A DNA stretch of 46,006 nucleotides, taken from assembly GCF_001310775.1 (NCBI RefSeq), contig NZ_BAZI01000002.1:1-46006 (forward strand), in the 5' to 3' direction. The position numbers and the translations under genes are program-made. Shown here piece by piece: positions 8,703 through 18,400 of the stretch. Every line of letters starts with the position of its first letter. Within the stretch, counting starts at the first letter, position 1. Origin of the DNA: Stenotrophomonas pictorum JCM 9942 (GTDB lineage Bacteria > Pseudomonadota > Gammaproteobacteria > Xanthomonadales > Xanthomonadaceae). The notes beneath the pieces are model-generated. The model was not told the origin of the DNA. It worked only from the letters and a program-made list of their open reading frames with translations, and did not search any database.

Positions 8703-9674
8703 TCAGCGGGATGTGGCGTTGCCGGTTTCTGTGGCCGCGGGCTGTGCTGGTATGACTGGCGCAACCGCGGGCCCCTGTGACGCGGTCGTGGGCAGCAGTT
8801 TCAGCAACGCGGCCCAGTCCTGCCGGTTGAGGTTGCAGTCTTCCTCATTGCCGGGGGTGCAGCCTTGCGCGCCGATCTGCCCGGTGTTGCCGCCATCCGG
8901 GCGCGGCAACTCGACCAGACCGGTGCGGCCCAATGCCAGTTTGCGCATCACCACCGAGTTGGCGACATTGCCGCCGACCAGGTGCAGCGTGCGATCACCG
9001 CCGGCGTTGGCGGTCACCACGATCTCGCAATGGGATTGCCAATTGCCGGCGCTGCCGTTGCCCAATGCCTGGATCAACCCGCTGTAATTGAGCGTCGTGC
9101 TGCGGTTGCGAAGAAAGCACAGCATGTCGCCGGGGGCGGGTTTCTCGGTTGCCGGATCGGCGAGCCTGTAGGGGCCGTTGCCGCCGCTCTGGTAAGCGGC
9201 ACGGATGTAGTCGATATGGCGCGGTGAGCGGTTGAAGCCGGTCACGCCGGCGCGGGTCATGACCCAGGAAATGAATGCCGCCGACCACGGGTTGTCGATC
9301 AGGAAGGCGCGGCAGTCGCTGTCGGTGTAGCGGTTGCCGGTGGCGACAAAGCAGCTCTGGGCACCGGGAACACTGCCCATTGCGCCCAGCGTTCCACTTT
9401 CGCGCCAATAGCCGGCCACGCGCTGCCACGCGATGACGCCATTGTCGGCCAGGCTGCCGCTGTCGGCCTCTGAAGCGCCGAGGCTGGCGATGCGTCCGTC
9501 GCGGTCGATGAACGGGCGATACCAGAGCCGGTGTTCGTTGCAGGTGGTGCGCACGATGGCCTGGGCGGTGGTGCTCAGGCCGTAGCGCGGCGGGATATCG
9601 CAGACTTCGATCGCCAGCGCGCCGGTTGACATGAGTGCGAGCACTGAGCCGAAAAACAGGTGCCGGTAGACCAC
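8703..9674 (-). CDS. Secreted DUF2272 domain protein
   Basis: A 323-residue protein with a signal peptide (MVYRHLFFGSVLALMSTGALA). The DUF2272 signature is seen in NPWSAAFISWVMTRAGVTGF, SPRHIDYIRAA, APGDMLCFLRN and SHCEIVVTA. The layout (PGDMLCF followed later by HCEIVV) resembles CHAP or NlpC/P60-like cell-wall hydrolase folds, but the usual catalytic cysteine position (PWSAAF) holds serine, so activity is unproven. The start is GTG 9674, supported by a GAGGAG ribosome-binding site six bases upstream. The C-terminus is Pro/Ala-rich and likely disordered. Confidence 0.75.
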   Translation of the reverse strand: MVYRHLFFGSVLALMSTGALAIEVCDIPPRYGLSTTAQAIVRTTCNEHRLWYRPFIDRDGRIASLGASEADSGSLADNGVIAWQRVAGYWRESGTLGAMGSVPGAQSCFVATGNRYTDSDCRAFLIDNPWSAAFISWVMTRAGVTGFNRSPRHIDYIRAAYQSGGNGPYRLADPATEKPAPGDMLCFLRNRSTTLNYSGLIQALGNGSAGNWQSHCEIVVTANAGGDRTLHLVGGNVANSVVMRKLALGRTGLVELPRPDGGNTGQIGAQGCTPGNEEDCNLNRQDWAALLKLLPTTASQGPAVAPVIPAQPAATETGNATSR

Positions 9675-9733
9675 GGTGAACTCCTCATCCTTGAACGGAG
9701 CGTTGCAGAACCGGCAGTGCTCGTGCCGTGAAA

Positions 9734-10591
9734 TCAGCCCGGTGGCGGGCCGAGCTTGAGGGACAGGTCGATCGCCTGGATGTGCTTGGTCAGGCCGCCG
9801 ATGGAGATGAAGTCCACCCCGTCCTCGGCAATGGCACGGACCACGGTCAGGTCCACGCTGCCGGAGACTTCCAGCGGAATGCGCCCGGCCGCGATGCGCA
9901 CCGCGTCGCGCCGCATCCCGGCGCTGAAATCGTCGATCAGGATGCGTTCGCAGCCGGCGGCCAGGGCTTCCTGCAGCTGTTGCAGGTCTTCCACTTCCAC
10001 CACCAGCGGCAGTTGCGGCTGCTGGGCGCGGGCCGCCTGCACGGCGGCGCTCAGCGAACCGGCGGCGCGGATATGGTTTTCTTTCAGCATCACCGTATCG
10101 AACAGGCCCATGCGGTGGTTGTCGCCGCCGCCGCAGCGGACCGCGTATTTCTGGGCCTGGCGCAGGCCGGGCAGCGTCTTGCGGGTGTCCAAGATGCGCG
10201 TGCCAGTGCCGGCCACGGCCGCCACGTAACTGGCGGTGACAGTGGCGGTGGCGGACAGCGTCTGCAGGAAATTGAGCGAGGTGCGCTCGGCGCTCACCAG
10301 ACAGCGGCTGCGGCCTTCCAGCGTTGCCAGTACGGTGCCGGCGCTGACGTGATCACCCTCCAGTACGCGCCAGTGGATCTTCACCGCCGGGTCGAGCGCG
10401 CGGTGTGCGGCATCAAACCAGGGCCGGCCGGCAATCACCGCGTCCTGCTTGCACAGCAGGTAGGCGATATCCGCCGTGTCCGGCAACAGGGCGGCGGTGA
10501 CATCACCGCTGCCGATGTCCTCGACCAGGGCGCGGGCGACGTCGGCCTCGACCTGCGCCTGCGGCGGCGCGGCTGGCGGGTGCGGCAGCAT
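9734..10591 (-). CDS. nadC: Nicotinate-nucleotide pyrophosphorylase (carboxylating)
   Basis: A 285-residue quinolinate phosphoribosyltransferase, which makes nicotinate mononucleotide from quinolinate and PRPP in de novo NAD synthesis. The motifs ERTSLNFLQTLS, DTRKTLPGLRQAQKYAV, CGGGDNHRMGL and LKENHI carry the substrate-binding Arg, Lys and His residues. The C-terminal barrel ends with SGSVDLTVVRAIAEDGVDFISIG. The start overlaps the upstream Trm112-like stop as TGATG, so the two are translationally coupled. Confidence 0.96.
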   Translation of the reverse strand: MLPHPPAAPPQAQVEADVARALVEDIGSGDVTAALLPDTADIAYLLCKQDAVIAGRPWFDAAHRALDPAVKIHWRVLEGDHVSAGTVLATLEGRSRCLVSAERTSLNFLQTLSATATVTASYVAAVAGTGTRILDTRKTLPGLRQAQKYAVRCGGGDNHRMGLFDTVMLKENHIRAAGSLSAAVQAARAQQPQLPLVVEVEDLQQLQEALAAGCERILIDDFSAGMRRDAVRIAAGRIPLEVSGSVDLTVVRAIAEDGVDFISIGGLTKHIQAIDLSLKLGPPPG

Positions 10592-10860
10592 CAGGCGCCC
10601 GGGAAGTCGGCGATCTGCGCGGTGGCAATGGCTTCTTCGGCCAGCAGTACCGGAATGCCGTCCTCGACCCGGAACAGCTGTTTGCGGTCACGGGTGACGA
10701 GCACTTCGCGCAGTGGCTGGGTCTGGGCGCTGCCATCGGCACGGTTGACCGTACCTGCGGCGATGGCGCGGTTCAGTGCGTCCAGGCCGGCGCTTTCCAG
10801 CAGGAGCAGCGGCTGGCGGGTGTCTGGGGAGACGAGCAGGTCGAGCAGTTTGCGGTCCAT
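10591..10860 (-). CDS. Trm112-like small protein without zinc cysteines
   Basis: An 89-residue protein with the Trm112/YcaR (UPF0434) pattern: LLDLLVSPDTRQPLLL at the start and FRVEDGIPVLLAEEA near the end. Family members often bind zinc through an N-terminal cysteine pair and serve as partners of methyltransferases; here the corresponding LVSPDTRQPL contains no cysteine at all. It is coupled to nadC by a TGATG overlap. Its role is unknown. Confidence 0.75.
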   Translation of the reverse strand: MDRKLLDLLVSPDTRQPLLLLESAGLDALNRAIAAGTVNRADGSAQTQPLREVLVTRDRKQLFRVEDGIPVLLAEEAIATAQIADFPGA

Positions 10861-10866
10861 CAGGTC

Positions 10867-10894
10867 TTGGTCTTGCGTGGAAGATGGCTAGAAT
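10867..10894 (+). promoter_or_regulatory. Predicted sigma-70 promoter of purEK
   Basis: TTGGTC (10867-10872) and TAGAAT (10889-10894) are 16 bp apart, 26 bp before purE in the short gap divergent to the Trm112-like gene. No PurR-like operator was recognised. Confidence 0.45.
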
Positions 10895-10919
10895 ACGTCT
10901 TTGCAGCAGGTGACGGCCA

Positions 10920-11423
10920 ATGACCCCCAACCCCTCCGTGCCGCTTGTCGGCATTGTCATGGGTTCCCGTTCCGATTGGGAAACCATGCAGCACGCCGCC
11001 CAGAAGCTCGATGCGCTGGGTGTTCCCTACGAAGTGAAGGTGGTTTCGGCGCATCGCACGCCGGACGTGCTGTTCACCTATGCCGAAGAGGCGGGCGCGC
11101 GTGGTTTGCGCGCGATCATCGCCGGTGCCGGCGGTGCCGCCCATCTGCCGGGCATGATCGCGGCCAAGACCGCGGTGCCGGTGCTGGGTGTGCCGGTGAA
11201 GTCCAAGGCCTTGAATGGCATGGATTCGCTGCTGTCGATCGTACAGATGCCGGCCGGTATTCCGGTGGCGACGTTCGCCATCGGTAGCGCTGGTGCCTCC
11301 AATGCCGCGCTGTTTGCCGCGGCGATGCTGGCGCCCGAGCAGGTGGCGATCGGCCAGGCGCTGACTGCATTCCGCGCACGGCAGACCGCTGATGTGATGG
11401 CCAACGACGATCCGCGGCAATGA
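10920..11423 (+). CDS. purE: N5-carboxyaminoimidazole ribonucleotide mutase
   Basis: A 167-residue class I PurE that converts N5-CAIR to CAIR in purine synthesis. The motifs [23 protein letters not shown] (catalytic His), [13 protein letters not shown] and GVPVKS are all present. It overlaps purK by four bases (ATGA), so the two enzymes are made together. Confidence 0.97.
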   Translation: MTPNPSVPLVGIVMGSRSDWETMQHAAQKLDALGVPYEVKVVSAHRTPDVLFTYAEEAGARGLRAIIAGAGGAAHLPGMIAAKTAVPVLGVPVKSKALNGMDSLLSIVQMPAGIPVATFAIGSAGASNAALFAAAMLAPEQVAIGQALTAFRARQTADVMANDDPRQ

Positions 11424-12562
11424 TCACCGTCGGCATCTTGGGAGGCGGGCAGCTGGCCCGCATGATGGTGTTGGCCGGTGCTCCGCTGGGGGTGCGCTTT
11501 GTGGTACTGGATCCGGTCGCCGATGCATGCGCCGGACAGGTGGCGCCGCTGCAGGTCGGGGCATTCGATGATCCGGTCGCGCTGGCCGAGTTCGCCGCCA
11601 AGGTGGATGTGGTCACCTTCGATTTCGAGAACGTGCCGGCCGCCAGTGCGCACTGGCTGGCCGAGCTCAAACCGGTGTTCCCGAACCCGGCCGCGCTGGC
11701 TGTGGCGCAGGACCGCCTGAGCGAGAAGACCCTGTTCCGGGAATTGGGGATTCCATTGCCGCCGTTTGCAGATATCCGCAGCCGCGACGAACTGGCTGCC
11801 AGGGTCGGCGAGTTCGGGCTGCCGTGCATCCTCAAGACCCGCCGTCTCGGTTACGACGGAAAAGGCCAGTTCCGCCTCCGCAATGAGGCCGATATCGACG
11901 CGGCCTGGCAGGCGTTGGGCGCGCAGGTCGAAAAGACCGGCCTGATTCTGGAAGGTTTCGTCGCGTTTGACCGCGAGGTCAGCGTGGTGGCGGTGCGGGG
12001 GCGTGATGGCGAATTCCGTGCGTGGCCGCTGACCGGCAACTGGCACGTCGATGGCGTGCTGTCGGCCAGTCTGGCGCCTGCACAGGCCAGCGCCGCGCAG
12101 CACGAAAAGGCCATGAGCTACGCCCGGCGTGTGGCCGAGCGGCTGGATTACGTGGGCGTGTTCGCCCTGGAGCTGTTCTGCCGGGGCGAGGAGCTGCTGG
12201 TCAACGAGATGGCCCCGCGCGTGCACAACTCCGGCCACTGGACCAGTGATGGCGCCGAGACCTCGCAATTCGAGAACCACATCCGTGCGGTGCTCGGTCT
12301 GCCGCTGGGCGATACCCGCGTGCTGGGCCATGTATGCATGTTGAACTGGCTGGGGCGGATGCCGGATGTGGCGGCGGTACTGGTTGAGCCATCGGGCCAC
12401 TGGCACGACTACGGCAAGTCGCCGCGCGAAGGGCGCAAGGTCGGTCATGCCAACCTGCGCGAGGACTCGGCCGAGGCATTGGCCGCGGCGCTGGAGCGGG
12501 TGGGTGCCGCGTTGGGCCGTCCGGCACAGGTGGCACCGGTGGTGGAGACGCTGCGTCGCTGA
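11420..12562 (+). CDS. purK: N5-carboxyaminoimidazole ribonucleotide synthase
   Basis: A 380-residue ATP-grasp enzyme that makes N5-CAIR from AIR, ATP and bicarbonate. It begins [15 protein letters not shown] and contains [43 protein letters not shown], and the metal-binding end [18 protein letters not shown]. The length is normal. It is the second gene of purEK, directly after purE. Confidence 0.97.
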   Translation: MITVGILGGGQLARMMVLAGAPLGVRFVVLDPVADACAGQVAPLQVGAFDDPVALAEFAAKVDVVTFDFENVPAASAHWLAELKPVFPNPAALAVAQDRLSEKTLFRELGIPLPPFADIRSRDELAARVGEFGLPCILKTRRLGYDGKGQFRLRNEADIDAAWQALGAQVEKTGLILEGFVAFDREVSVVAVRGRDGEFRAWPLTGNWHVDGVLSASLAPAQASAAQHEKAMSYARRVAERLDYVGVFALELFCRGEELLVNEMAPRVHNSGHWTSDGAETSQFENHIRAVLGLPLGDTRVLGHVCMLNWLGRMPDVAAVLVEPSGHWHDYGKSPREGRKVGHANLREDSAEALAAALERVGAALGRPAQVAPVVETLRR

Positions 12563-12866
12563 GGCGCAGCCGTTGCATCGTTCGGGACCTGTGTGCCTGG
12601 TGTCTCCGGCACCTCCATTGGAGACACTCGATGCCGGGCTGGAGTCGGTATTGCGGTGAGCTCAACGGTCGGATCGGCGAGTGGGTCGCGCCGGCTGCGG
12701 TAGTGACCCCGTGCTGCGATAGCGGTATCACCGTTGGCTCCGGTCTCGGCCAGCGCGCAAACAAGCGTGCTGCAATCGCCACAGGTCATGGGCGCCCATC
12801 CTCACTGCCGGTAACGCCGGTACGGCATCACAACCTTTCGCTGAACCAGTGCGGCCGCGGTGCGGC
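12563..12866. other. Intergenic gap purK-sodB, no gene seen
   Basis: About 300 bp between convergent purK and sodB. GTGTCTCC (12600-12607) and GGAGACAC (12620-12627) form an eight-base hairpin without a T-run. A minus-strand frame (start at 12789, MTCGDCSTLVCALA) is open but shows no conserved pattern or good ribosome-binding site and was not called. Nothing else was recognised. Confidence 0.5.
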
Positions 12867-13445
12867 TCAGCGCAACTGGCTGGCGACGAAGTCCCAATTG
12901 ACCAGTCGCCAGAATGCCCGCAGGTAAGCCGCGCGGTCACTCTGGTGGTCGGTGTAATAAGCATGCTCCCACACATCGCAGGCCAGCAGCGGGGTGCTGG
13001 TGCCGGTCAGCGGCGTGTTGGCATTGCGCGTGGAGACGATGGCCAGGCTGCCATCGGCGTGCTGCACCAGCCAGACCCAGCCCGAGCCGAACACGGCCAG
13101 CGCGGCCCGATTGAATTCCTCGCGAAGTTTCTGCACGTCACCGAAATGCCGGGCAATGCGCTCGGCCAGCGGGCCATGTGGCTCGTCGCCGGCCCGTGGG
13201 TGCAGGCATTGCCAGTAGAACGCGTGGTTCCACGCCTGCGCGGCGGCCTCGAACAGACTGCCTTGGCTGCCCAGCACGATATCTTCCAGCGAGGCCTCGG
13301 CCAGTTCGGTGCCGGCGATGCCTGCATTGACCCTGTCGACGTAGGCGCGGTGATGGCGGCCGTGATGCAGGTCCAGGGTCTGGGCGGAAATGTGCGGTTG
13401 CAGCGCGGTGCGGGAGTAGGGCAGTTCGGGCAGTTCGACGGGCAT
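12867..13445 (-). CDS. sodB: Superoxide dismutase, Fe type
   Basis: A 192-residue Fe/Mn superoxide dismutase. Metal ligands are H27 in LDLHHGRHH, H74 in AWNHAFYW, and the Asp and His in DVWEHAYYTDHQ. Gln70 in AAQAWNH is the glutamine placed as in Fe-SODs (Mn enzymes carry it elsewhere), so the iron form is favoured. The start at 13445 (MPVELPELPYSRTAL) matches the family; the open frame runs further upstream but that part is not SOD-like. Confidence 0.93.
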   Translation of the reverse strand: MPVELPELPYSRTALQPHISAQTLDLHHGRHHRAYVDRVNAGIAGTELAEASLEDIVLGSQGSLFEAAAQAWNHAFYWQCLHPRAGDEPHGPLAERIARHFGDVQKLREEFNRAALAVFGSGWVWLVQHADGSLAIVSTRNANTPLTGTSTPLLACDVWEHAYYTDHQSDRAAYLRAFWRLVNWDFVASQLR

Positions 13446-13567
13446 GGTCCGTATCTTTTTGAGGGCAAAGGCGCCGGGAGTTGGCCGGCTCGGCTTACAA
13501 TTGGCCACCACGTGAAAGTCTATCCGACAGGACAGGCCGTTCTTTCGCAGCAGCAGGGAGAATTCGA

Positions 13568-13888
13568 ATGCCGGTGATGGAGCAAATCCAGGCCGAAGTG
13601 GAACAGCACCCACTGGTCTTGTTCATGAAGGGCACACCGCAGTACCCGATGTGCGGCTTTTCCAGTCGCGCGGTGCAGGCGCTGATGGCGGCTGGGGCGG
13701 CAGGATTACGCACCGTCAATGTGCTCGAGTTTCCCGAGGTGCGCGCCAATCTGCCACGTTATTCCAACTGGCCGACCTTTCCGCAGTTTTTCATGCACGG
13801 CGAGCTGATCGGTGGCTGCGACATCATCCTTGAACTGCTCGAGTCGGGCGAGCTGAAGCGCATGGTCGCCGAGGCGGGCCAGGCGTGA
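13568..13888 (+). CDS. grxD: Monothiol glutaredoxin Grx4 type
   Basis: A 106-residue protein with the CGFS active site (C29) in KGTPQYPMCGFSSRAVQ, then NWPTFPQFFMHGELIGGCDI for glutathione and [2Fe-2S] binding. Such proteins carry iron-sulfur clusters between assembly and target proteins. ATG 13568 has an AGGGAGA ribosome-binding site seven bases upstream. Its stop overlaps the GTG start of the SDR gene. Confidence 0.95.
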   Translation: MPVMEQIQAEVEQHPLVLFMKGTPQYPMCGFSSRAVQALMAAGAAGLRTVNVLEFPEVRANLPRYSNWPTFPQFFMHGELIGGCDIILELLESGELKRMVAEAGQA

Positions 13889-14628
13889 GTGCGCAGCCGA
13901 TGGCGGAGAGCCGGATCGATCTGGCCGGACGTGTCGTGCTTGTCTCCGGCGCGGCCGGCGGGCTCGGAGCAGCCGCAGTGCGGGCCTGTACCAGTGCCGG
14001 GGCCACGGTGGTGCTGCTCGGGCGCAAAGTCGCCAAGCTCAATCGCGTCTATGACAGCGCCGCATCGCTTGGGCCCGAGCCGCTGCTGTATCCGCTGGAT
14101 CTGGAGGGCGCCACGCCCGATGACTACGCCGCGCTGGCCGAGCGCCTGGCGTCCGAAGTGGGGCGGCTGGATGGACTGTTGCATTGCGCGGCCGACTTCG
14201 CAGGGCTGACGCCCTTTGCACTGGGAGACCCGGCGGCGTTCGCACGCGCCATCCATGTGAACCTGACCGCGCGCGCCTGGCTGACCCAGGCCTGCCTGCC
14301 GCTGCTGCAGAAACGGGAGGATGCCGCAGTGGTATTGGCGCTGGATGACCCGCAGCGGGTGGGGCAGGCCTATTGGGGTGGTTACGGTGTAGCCCAGTTC
14401 GGACTGCGCGGGCTGCTGGAAAGTCTGCATCACGAGTTGCGCAACGGGCCGGTACGGGTCAGCGGCCTGCAGCCGGGGCCGATGCGCACCGCGCTGCGCG
14501 CGCGTGCATTCACCCATGAGCAAGACCTGGTCCCAGTCGATCCGGCTGCCTATGCCGCCGCCTGTGTGCAGTTGCTGGCGGCCGACGGTAGCCGGTGGCG
14601 CGGCAAGGTGATGGATCTGTCCGTGTGA
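13885..14628 (+). CDS. SDR family protein with degenerate active site
   Basis: A 247-residue Rossmann-fold protein similar in layout to YciK. The NAD(P)-binding loop is VVLVSGAAGGLGAAAV, followed by LHCAADFAG (NAG-like) and QPGPMRTALRARAF. The usual Ser-Tyr-xxx-Lys centre is altered: the Tyr is kept in GGYGVAQFGLRG, but glutamine replaces the lysine, and VVLALDDPQ stands where the catalytic serine normally is. It may be a non-classical or inactive SDR. The GTG start overlaps grxD, and the stop overlaps the GTG of the next gene. Confidence 0.85.
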   Translation: MSAQPMAESRIDLAGRVVLVSGAAGGLGAAAVRACTSAGATVVLLGRKVAKLNRVYDSAASLGPEPLLYPLDLEGATPDDYAALAERLASEVGRLDGLLHCAADFAGLTPFALGDPAAFARAIHVNLTARAWLTQACLPLLQKREDAAVVLALDDPQRVGQAYWGGYGVAQFGLRGLLESLHHELRNGPVRVSGLQPGPMRTALRARAFTHEQDLVPVDPAAYAAACVQLLAADGSRWRGKVMDLSV

Positions 14629-15218
14629 CGATCCTGTCGGCGGCATTGCTGCTGTTCCTGATTCTCGACCCGCTGGGCAACATCCCGGTGTTTCTGAGTC
14701 TGCTCAAGCCCTTGGCGCCGCGCCGCCAGCGCCTCGTGCTGGTGCGCGAGCTGTTGATCGCGCTGGCGGTACTGATGGCGTTTCTATGGGGCGGCAAGTA
14801 CGCGCTGGAGCTGATGCACCTGCGGCAGGAGTCTGTCGCCATCGCTGGCGGCATCGTCCTGTTCCTGATCGGTATCCGCATGATTTTCCCGCGGCCGGAG
14901 GGGCTGATGGGCGCGGTGCCTGATGGCGAGCCGTTCATTGTGCCGATGGCCATCCCGCTGGTAGCCGGTCCTTCCGGAATGGCCGCGGTGATGTTGATGG
15001 GCAGCAACGAGCCCGATCGCCTGCTGGACTGGAGTCTTGCATTGCTCCTGGCGTGGGGAGGGACCGCCGCGATTCTGTTGTCCGCCACCTTGCTCTACAA
15101 GCTGCTGGGGGCCCGCGCGCTGACCGCGCTGGAGCGCCTGATGGGCATGCTGCTTGTCGCGATTTCCGTGCAGATGCTGCTGGACGGGATCGCCACGTAT
15201 CTGGCCTCGCTTTCGTAA
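14625..15218 (+). CDS. yhgN: MarC/YhgN family inner-membrane protein
   Basis: A 197-residue, six-helix membrane protein, the same length as E. coli YhgN and close to it in LFLILDPLGNIPVFLSLLK, VRELLIALAVL, GGIVLFLIGIRMIFP, PFIVPMAIPLVAGPSG and ALERLMGMLLVAISVQMLLDGI. The MarC family has been linked to amino acid or antibiotic export, without firm proof. The start is GTG 14625, overlapping the SDR stop at 14626-14628. Confidence 0.92.
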   Translation: MTILSAALLLFLILDPLGNIPVFLSLLKPLAPRRQRLVLVRELLIALAVLMAFLWGGKYALELMHLRQESVAIAGGIVLFLIGIRMIFPRPEGLMGAVPDGEPFIVPMAIPLVAGPSGMAAVMLMGSNEPDRLLDWSLALLLAWGGTAAILLSATLLYKLLGARALTALERLMGMLLVAISVQMLLDGIATYLASLS

Positions 15219-15295
15219 CTTGTTGATTCGCTTGAGCCGGGATTGTTGCGTCGCATCACGACTGTCTTATGCCGGTCATATTCACAATCTAACGT

Positions 15296-15313
15296 GTTAA
15301 CCTGATGTTAACC
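15296..15313. promoter_or_regulatory. Direct repeat GTTAACC in the TonB receptor leader
   Basis: Two GTTAACC copies (15296-15302 and 15307-15313) lie 11 bp apart, one helical turn, about 130 bp before the TonB-dependent receptor start. Such phasing suits a regulator binding one face of DNA. No regulator gene is adjacent. Confidence 0.3.
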
Positions 15314-15439
15314 GTTGCGGCTGCAACCGCTCCGGAAGGTATCCCAGATTCAAGCCGATCAGGCGCCCGGTTGATCCCGGGGCTGATGGATCGCGTTTTT
15401 TCTTTCTCAATCGCTAACTCGTGTCGAGCTACCCCAAAA

Positions 15440-18400
15440 ATGAACCACCCACGCATCCGGATGTCCAAGCTTGCTCTTGGCCTCGTCGCCGCTCTTGCGG
15501 CCGCGCCCGCGTTCGCACAAAGCACGTCCGCCGGTGTCGGCGGCCAGGTCACCTCCGCTGCTGGCCAGCCGGTGACCGGTGCTGAAGTCACCATCACGCA
15601 CGTCGAGTCGGGCACGGTCAGCCGTGCGACCACCGACGCTGCTGGTCGTTACAACGCCCGCGGTCTGCGTGTGGGTGGTCCGTACACCATCACCATCACC
15701 AAGCCGGGTGAAGGCACCAAGACCGAAGATGGCGTGTATCTGAACCTGAACCAGGTCAACACCGTCAATGCGGCCCTCACCGGCGATCTGGCTGCCACCA
15801 CGCTGGAAGCGGTGCAGGTCATGGCTGTCGGTGCTGGTTCGGAAGTGTTCAGTGCCAACAAGATGGGCACCGGCACCAACGTGACCCGTGAAACCCTCGA
15901 GGCGCTGCCGTCGGCCAACCGCAACATCCAGGACTACATCCGTCTGGATCCGCGCATCTCGCAGGTCAGCAAGGCTGACGGCGCGATCTCGGCCGGTGGC
16001 CAGAACACCCGTTTCAACGCCATCCGCATCGACGGCATCGGCGCCGGTGACCCGTTCGGTCTGGAATCCAACAACCTGCCGACCGAGCGTCAGCCGGTGT
16101 CGATGGATGCCATCCAGGAAATCAACATCGATCTGGCCAACTACGACACCACCATCTACGGTGGCACCGGTGCGGTGATCAACGCCGTGACCAAGTCGGG
16201 TACCAACGAATTCCACGGCACCGTGTACGGCGCATACCGTGACAAGGACATGGTGCGTGAAACGCTCGATGGCGTGAAGGGCAAGTTCAACGGCTTCGAC
16301 GACGAAACCACCTACGGCATGACCTTCGGTGGCCCGATCGTCAAGGACAAGCTGTTCTTCTTCGCCAACTACGAGAAGTATGAGCGCTCCGCGCCGGGCG
16401 TCAGCCTGAGCGAAGGCCCGTATGGCAAGGGCAGCGTTACCGATGCCGATATCACCAAGGTGCAGGACTACATGTCGGGCTTGGGTTACGACATCGGCAG
16501 CCTGAATGCGCCGGCCAACAAGACCGAGATCGAAGAGTACGCGGTCAAGCTGGACTGGAACATCAACGAGAATCATCGTGCGGCCCTGCGCTACAACAAG
16601 ATGCAGCAGGACGTGATGCGCTTCCCGGGCCTGACCAACAGCACCGTTTCGCTGAGCAGTCACTGGTATTCGCAGCCGAAGATCTATGAAACCTGGATGG
16701 GCGAACTGTTCTCCGACTGGTCGGAAAACTTCTCCACCGAATTCAAGGTCTCGCACAAGGACTACTCGGCCAACCGCGTGCCGACCAGCAACCTGCCGCA
16801 GATCCGCATCAACGGCTTCGCTGCCAATGGCCGCGATGCTCTGCTGTTCGGTACCGAGCAGAACACCCACGTCAATATCGTGGAGTCCAAGGAACTGAGC
16901 GCCTTCGGTGCTGGTACCTGGTACGTCGGTGATCACACCGTCAAGTTCGGCTTCGACTACTCCGACAACGACCTGATGAACTTCTACGGCCGTAATCTCA
17001 ACGGCGTTTACGAGTTCAACAGCCTTCAGGATTTCCTGGCGGGCAAGGTGAACCGTTACCAGCTGCGCGCGCCGCGTGCCGATGGCAGCATCGACGACAT
17101 CCCGGCCTCGTTCACCCTGAAGAACACCGGTGTGTTCGTGCAGGACACCTGGGCGATCAACTACAACCTGAACCTGATGTTCGGCGTGCGCGTCGACATG
17201 CCGGATTTCAGCGACCAGCGCCTGTACAACCCGGAGATCGAGAAGGTCTACGGCTACAACAACACCAACCTGGTTGACAGCAAGCTGGTGCAGCCGCGCT
17301 TCGGCTTCAACTACACCTTCGACAGCGAGCGTCCGACCCAGCTGCGTGGCGGCGTCGGCCTGTTCGGTGGTGCGGCTCCGAACGTGTGGCTGGCAGGTGC
17401 CTACCAGAACACCGGTCTGAACTATGTCGAGTACGATCTGCGCGGCGCCAACGCTCCGGCGTTCGATCCGACCGTACCGCCTTCCACCGCGGGCATGACC
17501 CCGGGCAACGCCCGCCAGAACGTGGACCTGATCGAGCCGGGCACCAAGCTGCCGTCGGTGTGGAAGGCGAACCTGGCGTTCGATCACGAACTGCCGTGGT
17601 ACGGCATGGTCGCCTCGGCCGAGCTGCTGGTCACCAAGGTCAAGGACGCGCTGTATTTCGAGCGTCTGGACCTGTACAACGCCGCGGGCGCAGGCCCGAC
17701 TGCGATTGGCCAGGATGGTCGTGAGATCTTCTGGAATGCTGCCGGTCTGAATCCGAACAATGCTGGCAACTTCGGCATGGAAAACGGCACCAACGGTGCC
17801 GGTAACAAGGCCAACCGTCCCGGCAACATCGGTGACGTGATGTTGCTGCGCAACACCGACAAGGGCCGCAGCTCGCAGGCGACGTTCTCGGTGAGCAAGC
17901 CGATGACCGAGAACTGGGGCTGGTCGCTGGGTTACACCTACACCCAGGCCAAGGAAGTCAGCCCGTTGACCAGCTCGCAGAACACGTCGAACTGGAACAA
18001 CACCATGATCTTCAACGCCAACGAGAACGTGGCCTACAACTCGCGTTATGCGATGAAGGACCGTGTGACCGGCACCCTGGAGTGGAAGCACAATTTCTTC
18101 GGCGACAACGCCACCCGCGTTGGCCTGTTCTATGAAGGCCGTAGCGGTCGTCCGTACAGCTACATCTTCTACAACGACGTGAATGGCGACGGTGCCGGCA
18201 CCAACGACCTGTTCTACGTGCCGTCGGGCTATGGTGATGTGCTGTTCGGCAAGGTTGTCGGCGGCAAGTTCCAGCAGGATGCCGGCATGGAGAAGGCCTT
18301 CTTCGATTGGCTGGAGAAGACCCCGGAACTGGCGGGCTACAAGGGCCAGGTTGTTCCGGCCAATTCGCATCGTGCGAAGTGGGTCAACAGCTTCGACATG

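Noticed and set aside
12445-12789. Small minus-strand protein beginning MTCGDC
   Set aside because: It overlaps purK for most of its length and has no conserved feature apart from a short Cys pair.
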